Shown: positions 53,225-61,156 of the stretch, piece after piece
Position numbering within the stretch: the stretch's first letter is position 1
How the letters are laid out: each line of letters starts with the position of its first letter
Source: Maritimibacter sp.
GTDB lineage: Bacteria > Pseudomonadota > Alphaproteobacteria > Rhodobacterales > Rhodobacteraceae
NCBI GenBank assembly: GCA_017792445.1
Contig: CP051232.1
Location: forward strand, 124,001-188,000
Direction of reading: 5' to 3'
DNA length: 64,000 nt
Made by a program: the position numbers and the translations under genes
The notes under the pieces: generated by a model
What the model was told of the DNA's origin: nothing
Seen by the model: the letters and a program-made list of their open reading frames with translations, nothing else
Database searches by the model: none

Positions 53225-53760
53225 TCCGGCGTCTGAAAAACCACCTGCGCCGGTTCCGGCGGAGCGAGGACGGCGCGGCGATGACGATCGAATTCATCAT
53301 CCTGTTCCCGCTGTTCATCGCCATTCTCGTGGCGACGTTCGAAGTCGGCATGGTGAACGCGCGTCACGCCCTGCTGGAACGCGGCGTCGACCTTGCCGTG
53401 CGCGACCTGCGCCTTGGCCGCGACCCGACGCCGACCTACGAGGAACTCCGCTGGGCGATCTGCGAATACTCCGGCGTGATCGGAGACTGCGACCAGTCGC
53501 TGTTCGTGGAACTCGAACGCGTCAGCACCGCCGACTTCGACTTCCGGACCGGCCTTATCGCCTGCACCGACGTGTCCGAAGAGATCGACCTTGTCGAAGG
53601 GTTCAACCCCGGTACGCTGAACGACCTGATGGTGATTACCGTCTGCGGCAAGTTCCCGGTGATGCGCCCGCTCAGCTTCATCGGCCGCTACCTGCCCAAG
53701 CTGGGCGACGACCTGCACTATCGCCTCGTCGCGATGTCCGCCTTCGTGAACGAGCCGTAA
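53221..53760 (+). CDS. TadE-like minor pilin-type protein
   Basis: A 179-residue single-pass protein: basic cytoplasmic RRLKNHLRRFRRSEDGAAM, a TM (FIILFPLFIAILVATFEVGM, residues 25-44) and an extracytoplasmic part with paired cysteines. The GTG start at 53221 overlaps the stop of the previous gene (GTGA). TadE/F proteins are needed for assembly of tight-adherence pili; which of the two this copy resembles cannot be told without a search. Confidence 0.85.
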   Translation: MIRRLKNHLRRFRRSEDGAAMTIEFIILFPLFIAILVATFEVGMVNARHALLERGVDLAVRDLRLGRDPTPTYEELRWAICEYSGVIGDCDQSLFVELERVSTADFDFRTGLIACTDVSEEIDLVEGFNPGTLNDLMVITVCGKFPVMRPLSFIGRYLPKLGDDLHYRLVAMSAFVNEP

Positions 53761-53761
53761 C

Positions 53762-54358
53762 ATGAAGCGACTGCACACATATCTTCGGCGCTTCCGCCGC
53801 TCCGAGCGCGGCACCTTCTCTGTCGAGACGGTGCTGATCGTCCCGCTGCTGCTGTTCTGCTTCGCCGGTCTGTTCACCTTCTTCGATGCGTTCCGGATGC
53901 AGAACGTCAACGTGCGCGCGTCCTACACGGTGTCCGACCTGATCTCGCGCGAGGACAACCTGCTGACCGAAGACTACGTCGAGGGCATGAACAAGCTTCT
54001 GTCGCTGCTGACCCAGTCGAAGCATCCGACCATCATCCGCGTCACCGCCGTCACCTACGACGACAACTCCAAGACGACCTCGGTGGTCTGGTCCGCTGTC
54101 GACGGCGGCACGAAAGGCATCATCGTGCCGCTGACGAACGGCACGCTCGAAGAGATCGAGGACCAGATCCCGATCATGGCGCATGGCGCGTTCAACATCG
54201 TGGTCGAGACATGGGCGGCGTTCGAGCCGGTCATGACCTGGGGTCTGGGCGCGTTCTATTTCGAGAACACGGTCGTCACCCGCCCGCGTTTCGCGCCGAA
54301 CCTCTGCTTCGAGGAAGGCGAACTGACGCAGGATTCGCCCTGCCTGAACGCCTCGTAA
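53762..54358 (+). CDS. TadE-like minor pilin-type protein
   Basis: A 198-residue single-pass protein with the same lead-in as its neighbours (YLRRFRRSERGTFSVE) and a TM (TVLIVPLLLFCFAGLFTFFD, about residues 23-42). It starts one base after the previous stop. The external part ends in a Cys-containing tail (LCFEEGELTQDSPC). Three such paralogous starts in a row point to a single assembly unit. Confidence 0.85.
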   Translation: MKRLHTYLRRFRRSERGTFSVETVLIVPLLLFCFAGLFTFFDAFRMQNVNVRASYTVSDLISREDNLLTEDYVEGMNKLLSLLTQSKHPTIIRVTAVTYDDNSKTTSVVWSAVDGGTKGIIVPLTNGTLEEIEDQIPIMAHGAFNIVVETWAAFEPVMTWGLGAFYFENTVVTRPRFAPNLCFEEGELTQDSPCLNAS

Positions 54359-54377
54359 TCCGGGCCGCGGCCCCGGA

Positions 54378-54908
54378 TCAGTCCTTCTGACTGTCCGGGT
54401 CGCTGTCTTTCCCTGCGTCCAGTCCCAGACCCAGCGGGTCGCCGCCGCGCAGGCGCAGGGCGATCATGTCGGCCATGAACTTCCCCTGCCCCGCGGGCGT
54501 CACCCCGCCGATGCCCAGTTTGCGGCCGGTGCGCCACCACAGGCCCGGCTGCCACGCGCGCGGACCGGGCGTCTTGAGGTGAACGACAAAGCCGTTCGAT
54601 GGCTTGAACGCGAAGGCGCCGCGTTCCACGCGGTCGATCTCGCCCATCCGCGCCAGCACCCGCCCGTCGCCATCGCGCAGACCGTCCTCGGTCAGTTCGA
54701 TATAGGTCTCGGTCGCGCGGCGGATGCGGTCGCCCATCACCACCGACGCTAGTCCAAGCGCCACAAGGAACGCCTGCAGGAACAGGTTTTCCGGCGGTGA
54801 GCTGAAGGCGAGGTACAAGAGCATCCCGCCCAGAACCACCAGCAACGCCACCGCCAGCCAGCGCCGCGCCTGCGAGGGCGCGACGACCGCAATCACGTCA
54901 TCTGCCAT
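54378..54908 (-). CDS. Hypothetical two-TM membrane protein
   Basis: A 176-residue protein with two hydrophobic segments (LAVALLVVLGGMLLYLAF, about 17-34; FLQAFLVALGLASVVMG, about 43-59) and a cytoplasmic beta-rich domain (YIELTEDGLRDGDGRVLARM; AFAFKPSNGFVVHLKTPG) that looks like a PH-like DUF common in Rhodobacterales. Not recognised more closely. It lies 19 bases before phaR on the same strand, convergent with the Tad unit. Confidence 0.75.
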   Translation of the reverse strand: MADDVIAVVAPSQARRWLAVALLVVLGGMLLYLAFSSPPENLFLQAFLVALGLASVVMGDRIRRATETYIELTEDGLRDGDGRVLARMGEIDRVERGAFAFKPSNGFVVHLKTPGPRAWQPGLWWRTGRKLGIGGVTPAGQGKFMADMIALRLRGGDPLGLGLDAGKDSDPDSQKD

Positions 54909-54927
54909 GAAGGCTTCCTTTCGACGG

Positions 54928-55473
54928 TCAGCTCAGCTTGGACAGCTTGGCCTGCAAATCGGCGAGCTGCTTCTTGATGTCGTCGAGATCCTCGGCGGCG
55001 CTTTCGGTCGCATCGGGCATTTTGCCCGCGCCCGGCGACCCCGCCCATCCGCCGGTCATCGCTTTCAGGAAGGCTTCCTGCTGCGCCTGCATCGCCTCGA
55101 ACCCCGGCATCTTGGCCATCGGGTTGGTGAAGTTCTCGAACATCTTCGACTGGCCGTCGCGCAGCATCTCGAACGACATCTGCAGGAATTGCGGCACCAC
55201 CGACTGCACGCCGGTCGTGTAGCTGCGGACAAGGTCCGTCAGCACGTTGATCGGAAGCACGCTTTCGCCGTGGCTTTCGTGGTCCGCTATAATCTGCAGA
55301 AGGTACTGCCGGGTCAGGTCGTCGCCGGATTTCAGATCGATGATCTGCACCTCGCGCCCGTCCCTGATGAACTGGGCAATGTCGTCGAGCGTGACGTAAT
55401 CGCTCGTTTCGGTGTTGTAGAGCCTGCGACTTGCGTAGCGCTTGATCAGCAGTGGAGCATCGGTATCGGCCAA
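54928..55473 (-). CDS. phaR: Polyhydroxyalkanoate synthesis repressor PhaR
   Basis: A 181-residue repressor that also binds PHA granules. The N-terminal DNA-binding domain is present (LLIKRYASRRLYNTETSDYV; LDDIAQFIRDGREVQIID), followed by the granule-binding part (SVVPQFLQMSFEMLRDGQSKM) and a C-terminal coiled coil (LDDIKKQLADLQAKLSKL). When granules form it leaves phasin promoters. Candidate operators of the form CTGC-N3-GCAG lie at both phasin promoters. Confidence 0.93.
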   Translation of the reverse strand: MADTDAPLLIKRYASRRLYNTETSDYVTLDDIAQFIRDGREVQIIDLKSGDDLTRQYLLQIIADHESHGESVLPINVLTDLVRSYTTGVQSVVPQFLQMSFEMLRDGQSKMFENFTNPMAKMPGFEAMQAQQEAFLKAMTGGWAGSPGAGKMPDATESAAEDLDDIKKQLADLQAKLSKLS

Positions 55474-55525
55474 CGCGGTCCCTCCCCGGGTATTTGGCGG
55501 TGCAGAAAAAAGACTAGGCCCTTGC

Positions 55526-55560
55526 GGAAAAAAATAAAAGGGCGGGCTTCAAGCCCGCCC
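55526..55560 (-). terminator. Terminator of the first phasin gene
   Basis: A perfect 10-bp stem, GGGCGGGCTT (55540-55549) with AAGCCCGCCC (55551-55560), followed on the minus strand by CTTTTTATTTTTTT. phaR therefore has its own transcription start. Confidence 0.9.
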
Positions 55561-55618
55561 AGTTCGGCGTTCCGGCAGGGAGGATATCCGGTCACGCCCC
55601 AGTTCTTGGCAACACGCC

Positions 55619-56071
55619 TTACTTGGCGGCTGCGGTCGCTTTCTTCGCAGCGGCGGTCACCTCGGCGGTGGCCTTCTTGACGGCGGCAGTCGCGTCTTCC
55701 GACATGTCCTTGCCAGCGGCCAGCAGCAGCTCGACGGTTTCCATCTGAACCTTCTTCGCAACTTCGGCGAAGGCGGCCATGGTTTCGGCCGACATCTCAG
55801 CCTGGGCCGAAGCGAAATCGGTCATCGCTTTGGTGTAGTCAGCCGGATCGTCCTTGACGGTGGTCATGGCGCTGATCTTGGACAGCGTGTCCTTGGTCCA
55901 CTTGGTCGAGATCTCGGTCGACTTGTCTGCGGCTTCCAGAGCAACCTTGGACAGCTTGTCCGACAGGGTGGCCTGGGTTTTGAAGGCGTCCTGCATCGCG
56001 GTCATGTCGACCGGGAAGGCGCCCATCATGTCTTTCATCATCTTGGTGTAGTCGGCGGTCTTCGCAGCCAT
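55619..56071 (-). CDS. phaP: Phasin (granule surface protein)
   Basis: A 150-residue amphipathic helical protein coating PHA granules. Family patterns are VALEAADKSTEISTKWTKDT, VKDDPADYTKAMTDFASAQ and the Ala/Lys-rich end KKATAEVTAAAKKATAAAK. It is the larger-expressed-looking copy: AAGGAG before its ATG, a good promoter (TTGAAA-N17-CATATT) and a strong terminator. A paralogue follows upstream. Confidence 0.9.
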   Translation of the reverse strand: MAAKTADYTKMMKDMMGAFPVDMTAMQDAFKTQATLSDKLSKVALEAADKSTEISTKWTKDTLSKISAMTTVKDDPADYTKAMTDFASAQAEMSAETMAAFAEVAKKVQMETVELLLAAGKDMSEDATAAVKKATAEVTAAAKKATAAAK

Positions 56072-56126
56072 ATCATTTCTCCTTCGGTGGATCGTGCCCG
56101 ATCCGGAATTCTGCATCTGCACAAGG

Positions 56127-56155
56127 AATATGCTTGCTGCGGCGCGGCATTTCAA
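56127..56155 (-). promoter_or_regulatory. Promoter of the first phasin gene
   Basis: On the minus strand: -35 TTGAAA (56150-56155), 17-base spacer, -10 CATATT (56127-56132). The 5' leader would be about 50 bases. The spacer contains a TGCTGC-N3-GCGGCA motif (56135-56149) that matches the PhaR-type operator. Confidence 0.65.
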
Positions 56156-56164
56156 GGGATTTTT

Positions 56165-56175
56165 CTGCACTGCAG
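56165..56175. promoter_or_regulatory. PhaR-type operator upstream of the first phasin
   Basis: CTGCACTGCAG, an exact CTGC-N3-GCAG palindrome, ten bases upstream of the -35 element. This is the form reported for PhaR of Rhodobacter sphaeroides. With the site in the spacer it could give cooperative repression. Confidence 0.65.
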
Positions 56176-56293
56176 CAAAATTTTTAAATGGCGGTTTATC
56201 AGGTACTTAATCGCGATTGCTCCACATCGACCGCAAGAATTGGCACGATTTTACTGCGCGCGTGATTCCCCTACGTCAGCAAAACCGCCAATT

Positions 56294-56320
56294 GAAAAGG
56301 GCGGACCGAAGGCCCGCCCT
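56294..56320 (-). terminator. Terminator of the second phasin gene
   Basis: A GC stem formed by 56299-56307 and 56313-56320 around a short loop; on the minus strand CTTTTC follows. It separates the second phasin gene from the first, so each is a single-gene transcript. Confidence 0.75.
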
Positions 56321-56377
56321 TTCATACTCGTTACAACACCAAGCGTCACACCCGGTCCCTCAACCGGGCGTCCCGGC

Positions 56378-56809
56378 TCACTTGGAACCAGGCCCCTTCA
56401 TTCCCATCATGTCGGCGGCCTTCTGGACCGCCTCGGCGGCGTCGCCGCCCATGCTCGAGCTCGCTTCCATCAGGATCGAGATCGTCTGTTCCTGCAGCGC
56501 CTGCGCGATCTGGGCGAAGGCGTTCAGGTTTTCCTGCGCCAGCGCGCCCTGCGACGACGCGAAATCGGTCATCGCCTTCGCATAGTCCGTCGGATCGTCC
56601 TTAACAGAGGTCACGTCGCCCATGTTCGCGATCGTCTGCTTGGTCCAGCTGCTGGACAACTCGCTGGCCTTTTCGGCCGCGTCCAAAGCAGCTTTCGACA
56701 GTTTCTCACCGACAACGGCAGACCCTTTGATCTGCTCCATCATCGAGCCCATGTCCACGTTTCCGAACGGATCGGACATGCCGCCTTTACCTGTCGTCGA
56801 CTTCGCCAT
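56378..56809 (-). CDS. Second phasin
   Basis: A 143-residue phasin paralogue of the previous gene: KLSKAALDAAEKASELSSSW, SVKDDPTDYAKAMTDFASSQ and a Gly/Met-rich end (MMGMKGPGSK). The N-terminal 25 residues (KGGMSDPFGNVDMGSMMEQI) differ from those of the first copy. It lies between the first phasin and phaC, with its own promoter and terminator. Confidence 0.88.
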   Translation of the reverse strand: MAKSTTGKGGMSDPFGNVDMGSMMEQIKGSAVVGEKLSKAALDAAEKASELSSSWTKQTIANMGDVTSVKDDPTDYAKAMTDFASSQGALAQENLNAFAQIAQALQEQTISILMEASSSMGGDAAEAVQKAADMMGMKGPGSK

Positions 56810-56864
56810 TGTTGACTTCTCCCCATTTGAGTGCAGGCCGTCCGCCTGCCGTTACGTCATCGGA

Positions 56865-56893
56865 CCGATACAATGCTGCACCGCAGCATTCAA
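56865..56893 (-). promoter_or_regulatory. Promoter and PhaR-type operator of the second phasin
   Basis: On the minus strand: -35 TTGAAT (56888-56893), 17-base spacer, weak -10 TATCGG (56865-56870). The spacer contains TGCTGCACCGCAGCA (56874-56888 on the plus strand), a perfect palindrome including CTGC-N3-GCAG. Position and sequence match the first phasin promoter. Confidence 0.68.
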
Positions 56894-56921
56894 GAGGCAA
56901 TTCGGCAATCGCGCGAAGATT

Positions 56922-58730
56922 CTACGCCGGTTCGCCTATAAGCCGTGGCTGCGCGACGACGTAGACGCCGGGCGCATCGCAGATGGCCGGATGATCCGCG
57001 TCACCGGGCTCGCGGGCCGGGACCATCTTGCCCGACCGCTTCGCAAGCCATTCTTCCCACCGGGGCCACCACGAGCCCTCGTGGAACTCTGCGCCCGCCA
57101 TCCACTTGTCGGCGTCCAGCGTCAGATCCTCGTTCACGTAATGCCCGTACTTCTTCTTGCTGGGCGGGTTTACGATGCCGGCGATGTGGCCGGATTCCGA
57201 TACGATGAAGGTCTTCTGCCGGCTCCCCATCTGGCGGACGCCTTCGTAACAGGCCTTCCACGCCGCGATGTGGTCCGTCTCGCAGGTGATCGCGCACAGC
57301 GGGACGCGCACGTCCTTCACCGACAGCGTCTCTCCCAGCAGTTCCAGCTCGCCCTTGGCGAACAGGTTCTTCTGACACAGCCAGCGCAGGTACTCGGTAC
57401 ACATGCGTCCGGGCAGGTTCGCGCCGTCGCCGTTCCAGAACAAAAGGTCGAAGGCCGGCGGCGCCTCTCCCATCATGTAGCTGCGGATCGCGGGGCGATA
57501 GACCAGATCGTTGGACCGCAGGAACGAGAAGGTGCGAGCCATGATCTTGTGGTTCAGATAGCCCTTCTCGGCCATCTCCGCTTCCAGCGAGTCCACGAAG
57601 TCGTCGGTCAGAAACGGCGTGAACTCGCCCTGATCCGAGAAGTCGGTCAGCGCCGTGAAGAAGGTGGCCGACTTGATCGACTTGTCCTTCTTCTTGTGAA
57701 GGTACGACAGGGTCAGCGCCAGCGTGGTCCCGGCGATGCAATAACCGATGATGTTCATCCGCTTCTGACCGGTCAGCTGCTTCACCTGCTCGATCGCGGT
57801 CAGGTAGCCTTCCTCGATATAGGTATCCAGACCCACGTCGGAATAGGCGGCATCGGGGTTCACCCAGCTGACGACGAACAGGGTATAGCCCTGCTCGACC
57901 ACCCACTTGATCAGCGAGTTCTGCGGTTTCAGGTCGAGGATGTAGTACTTGTTGATCCACGGCGGGAAGACCAGCAGCGGCGTTTCGTGAACGGTCTCGG
58001 TCTGCGGGCTGTACTGGATCAGCTCGAACATCCGGTTGCGGAACACCACCTTGCCCGGTGACGTCGCGATATTGCCGCCGACCTTGAAGGCGTCCTTGTC
58101 GGCCAGCGTGACGTTCAGACTGCCTTCCGACGCCTCGATGTCGCGCACAAGGTTCTCCAGCCCGTCGACAAGGCTTTGCCCGTTCGTCTCGACCGCGCGC
58201 TGCAACGCTTCGGGATTGGTGCCAAGGAAATTGGTCGGGCTGAACATGTCGATGATCTGCCGGCTGAAATACTCCACCCGCCGGCGTTCCCGGTCGTCAA
58301 GTCCCTCGATCCCGTCCACCGCGTTCTTCAACGCCTCCGAGTTCAGAAGATACTGCTGTTTCAAGAAATTGAAATATGGATGCGTCTGCCAAAGCGGATC
58401 CGAGAACCGCCGATCCGAGGGCGAACTGTCTTCCGGCGGCTCCAGTTTGCCGCGCGACAGCGCCTGCTGCACGTCGGCATAGTGCTGCAACGTCTTGCCC
58501 CAATAGCTGATCTGCTGCTCCAGCATACGGGCCGGATTGGCCATCATCTCGGCCATGTAGGCCGTCGCGGCCTTCATGTAGAGATCCTGCCCCGGCCCCT
58601 GCAGCCCGGCGCGGTCCGGGGTCTTGTTGGCAAGCGCCGCGACCAGACGCTGGGACAGTTCGTCCATCTTAACCAGGTTGGCACTCAACTCGTCCAGTTC
58701 CCGGCCTGCTCCATTTTCCTCGGTTGTCAT
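56922..58730 (-). CDS. phaC: Class I poly(3-hydroxyalkanoate) synthase
   Basis: A 602-residue PHA synthase polymerising (R)-3-hydroxyacyl-CoA, normally 3-hydroxybutyryl-CoA. The modified lipase box with the acyl-binding cysteine is IIGYCIAGTTLA (Cys331). The catalytic Asp is near ITCETDHIAAWK and the His in VSESGHIAGIVNP. A PhaC_N domain occupies about residues 80-250. Size is class I. phaA and phaB are not nearby. It faces the depolymerase gene across a 101-base gap with another PhaR-like motif. Confidence 0.96.
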   Translation of the reverse strand: MTTEENGAGRELDELSANLVKMDELSQRLVAALANKTPDRAGLQGPGQDLYMKAATAYMAEMMANPARMLEQQISYWGKTLQHYADVQQALSRGKLEPPEDSSPSDRRFSDPLWQTHPYFNFLKQQYLLNSEALKNAVDGIEGLDDRERRRVEYFSRQIIDMFSPTNFLGTNPEALQRAVETNGQSLVDGLENLVRDIEASEGSLNVTLADKDAFKVGGNIATSPGKVVFRNRMFELIQYSPQTETVHETPLLVFPPWINKYYILDLKPQNSLIKWVVEQGYTLFVVSWVNPDAAYSDVGLDTYIEEGYLTAIEQVKQLTGQKRMNIIGYCIAGTTLALTLSYLHKKKDKSIKSATFFTALTDFSDQGEFTPFLTDDFVDSLEAEMAEKGYLNHKIMARTFSFLRSNDLVYRPAIRSYMMGEAPPAFDLLFWNGDGANLPGRMCTEYLRWLCQKNLFAKGELELLGETLSVKDVRVPLCAITCETDHIAAWKACYEGVRQMGSRQKTFIVSESGHIAGIVNPPSKKKYGHYVNEDLTLDADKWMAGAEFHEGSWWPRWEEWLAKRSGKMVPAREPGDADHPAICDAPGVYVVAQPRLIGEPA

Positions 58731-58749
58731 TTTAACAATTCCAGCTATT

Positions 58750-58764
58750 TTGCAGTTGCAGCAA
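58750..58764. promoter_or_regulatory. PhaR-like motif between phaC and phaZ
   Basis: TTGCAGTTGCAGCAA (minus strand: CTGC-N4-GCAA), in the 101-base divergent gap. It is a weaker match than those at the phasin promoters but in a position to affect both phaC and phaZ. Confidence 0.45.
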
Positions 58765-58831
58765 CGGGCGTCACCGTATCGGGGAGGAATGGCGGCGCGA
58801 AGACCTGCCGAACAATCCGGGGACTGACACG

Positions 58832-60421
58832 ATGCGGTATCTTCACACGTACGACCTGATGGAAACGTTCCGGAACACCAACCAGTGGTTGGGTGCGACG
58901 GCCGCCGCCATGGGTTCTTATCCCTTCACGGGCATGATGCCGACGCCCGCGTTCCAGATGCTCCGTGCGTGGGGCGAGGTCACCGAGCGCGCCTTCGCCC
59001 GCATGGTCGCCAAACCCGACTGGGGCATCACCTCGGTCGTGGGCGAGGACGGCCGCGATCACGTCGTTTCCGTCGAGCCCTTGGTCAAGCGTCCCTTCGG
59101 CGACCTGATCCACTTCCGTGTCGTCGGTCGCCCCGAGCGCAAGCGCCGTGTTCTGCTTGTCGCACCGATGTCCGGTCACTATGCCACCCTCCTCCGGTCG
59201 ACTGTAACCAGCCTGCTGCCGGATTGCGAAGTCTATATTACGGATTGGCACAACGCGCGCGAAATTCCCGTCAGCAAGGGCAAGTTCGACGTCGAGGATT
59301 ATACAAAGTATATCATCGAGTTCATGCGCGCACTGGGTCACTCGACCCACGTGATCGCCGTCTGTCAGCCCGCCCCGCTGGCGCTGGCCGCGACGGCCTA
59401 TCTTGCAGAGCACGATCCGCTGGCCCAGCCGCGCAGCCTGACGCTGATCGGCGGCCCGATCGACCCCGACGCAGCCGACACCGATGTCACCGACTTCGGC
59501 CGCCGCGTTACCATGGGCCAGCTTGAGTGGATGGCGATCCAGCATGTCGGCGTGAACTACCCCGGCGTCGGCCGCATGGTCTATCCGGGCCTGCTGCAGC
59601 TGGCAGGCTTCATGTCGATGAACGCCGACCGCCACGGCGAGGCATTCTACAACCAGGTCCTGGCCGCCGCGAAGGGCGAGGCCAGCGACCACGACAAGCA
59701 CAACCGCTTCTACGACGAGTACCTCGCCGTGATGGACATGACGGCCGAGTTCTACCTGTCGACGGTCGAGCGGATCTTTAAAAGCTGCGAGATCGCGAAG
59801 AACGAGTTCTCGATCGACGGTAAGCGAATCGACATCACCAAGATCACCGATGTCGCCGTGAAGATCGTCGAGGGCGAGAAGGACGACATCAGCGCGCCGG
59901 GCCAGTGCCTTGCCGCGCTGAACCTGATGCCCAACCTGCCCGACAGCAAGAAAGCCGCGCACCTCGAACCCGGCGCGGGCCACTATGGCATCTTCGCGGG
60001 CAAGTCCTGGCGCAACAACATCCGGCCGCTGGTGCTGCAGTTCATCGACGACAACGCGGCCCCGTCCGGCGTGTCGTCGAAGCGGAAGGCCGACGCGGAA
60101 CAGCGCGAGGCCGAACGGACCTCGGCGATGGATGCGAAGCCCGCGCTGACGGCAACCACGTCGGTCGAGGAAAAGCCGGCGGCGAAACCGGCCACCCGGA
60201 CGCGCAAGGCCAGCGCCTCGCGCTCGACCGCGGCGAAGAAGCCCGCGGCTGCGAAACCTGCCGCGGCCAAGCCCGCCGCGACCAAGACAACGGCGTCGAA
60301 AACCGCCGCCAAGTCCGGCAACGGCAACGGCGCGGCTAAGTCCAGTTCGTCGTCGAAGACGCGCGCCCCGCGGAAATCGGCCACGAAAGCCAATTCCGCA
60401 GGCTCGCAGACACGGCATTAG
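58832..60421 (+). CDS. phaZ: Intracellular polyhydroxyalkanoate depolymerase with Lys/Ala-rich tail
   Basis: A 529-residue intracellular PHA depolymerase. It has the cysteine-type active site VIAVCQPAPLALAATA (Cys178) in place of the usual lipase serine, preceded by YITDWHNAREIP and followed by the His region EPGAGHYGIFAGKSWRNNI. The catalytic domain ends near residue 405. The last 120 or so residues are low-complexity: KPAAAKPAAAKPAATKTTAS, then GNGNGAAKSSSSSKTRAPRK. The final 86 bases overlap the convergent hydrolase gene. It degrades the polymer made by the divergent PhaC. Confidence 0.92.
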   Translation: MRYLHTYDLMETFRNTNQWLGATAAAMGSYPFTGMMPTPAFQMLRAWGEVTERAFARMVAKPDWGITSVVGEDGRDHVVSVEPLVKRPFGDLIHFRVVGRPERKRRVLLVAPMSGHYATLLRSTVTSLLPDCEVYITDWHNAREIPVSKGKFDVEDYTKYIIEFMRALGHSTHVIAVCQPAPLALAATAYLAEHDPLAQPRSLTLIGGPIDPDAADTDVTDFGRRVTMGQLEWMAIQHVGVNYPGVGRMVYPGLLQLAGFMSMNADRHGEAFYNQVLAAAKGEASDHDKHNRFYDEYLAVMDMTAEFYLSTVERIFKSCEIAKNEFSIDGKRIDITKITDVAVKIVEGEKDDISAPGQCLAALNLMPNLPDSKKAAHLEPGAGHYGIFAGKSWRNNIRPLVLQFIDDNAAPSGVSSKRKADAEQREAERTSAMDAKPALTATTSVEEKPAAKPATRTRKASASRSTAAKKPAAAKPAAAKPAATKTTASKTAAKSGNGNGAAKSSSSSKTRAPRKSATKANSAGSQTRH

Positions 60422-61073
60422 GGTTCTCGAGCGCCGGCAGATGGCCGGCGCCCGGCACCACTTCCAGCTTCGCATTCGGCATCAGGTGCGCCATGAACTC
60501 GTGGCGGCGCACCGGAAACAGCGTGTCCGCCTCGCCGCACAGGATCAGCGTGGGCGTGCGCGACTTGCGCAGGATGCCTTGCTGGTCGGGTCGCTTTTGC
60601 AGGACACGTGACTGCCGGATGAAGGTCTCGACCCCAAGATCCAGCGCCATGTCCTGCATCATCTGCCAGATCGCCTCGCGCTGATCGCCGTCTGCGATGT
60701 GCTCGGGGCGCAGTTCGTTCTGCATTGCCTCGGCAAGCCGCCCTGCCCGCGCCGCGACGATCCGCTTCTCGCGCGCCGCCGCCACCTGCGGCAGTTCGGA
60801 CTGGCAGTTGGTGTCCATCAGCGCCAGACGGGTGACCCGCTCGGGCGCGCGGTTCAGCAGGTCCATCGCAACCATGCCGCCCAGCCCGTGCCCGCACAGC
60901 GCAAATCGCTGGGGCGCGCGCGCAAGGATCGCGTCGCCCATCTCTTCGATCGTCTCGCCCGTCAGCGGCGGGGCGACGTGCACGGATGTCTCCCAGCTTA
61001 GCTCGACGATCTGCGGCAGGAACCCGCGCGAGTCGGACATCATGCCCGGGATCAGGACCAGAGGCTCTAGCAT
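60336..61073 (-). CDS. Alpha/beta fold hydrolase
   Basis: A 245-residue hydrolase: oxyanion region LVLIPGMMSDSRGFL, nucleophile elbow ALCGHGLGGMVAM (with His where Ser is usual: G-H-G-L-G), acid near LCGEADTLFP, His in VPGAGHLPALE. Because the elbow reads GHG rather than GxSxG, activity through a serine is doubtful. The last 20 or so residues (SAGRASSTTNWT) are antisense to the phaZ tail and not conserved in appearance. Substrate unknown. Confidence 0.78.
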   Translation of the reverse strand: MLEPLVLIPGMMSDSRGFLPQIVELSWETSVHVAPPLTGETIEEMGDAILARAPQRFALCGHGLGGMVAMDLLNRAPERVTRLALMDTNCQSELPQVAAAREKRIVAARAGRLAEAMQNELRPEHIADGDQREAIWQMMQDMALDLGVETFIRQSRVLQKRPDQQGILRKSRTPTLILCGEADTLFPVRRHEFMAHLMPNAKLEVVPGAGHLPALENPNAVSASLRNWLSWPISAGRASSTTNWT

Positions 61074-61156
61074 CGTATCCTCAGTAAAATTCGTTCTGTG
61101 CTACGCGGCAGCGCATGACACGCCCCTTTGTTCCAATTTAGCCAGCTTCATGCAAC

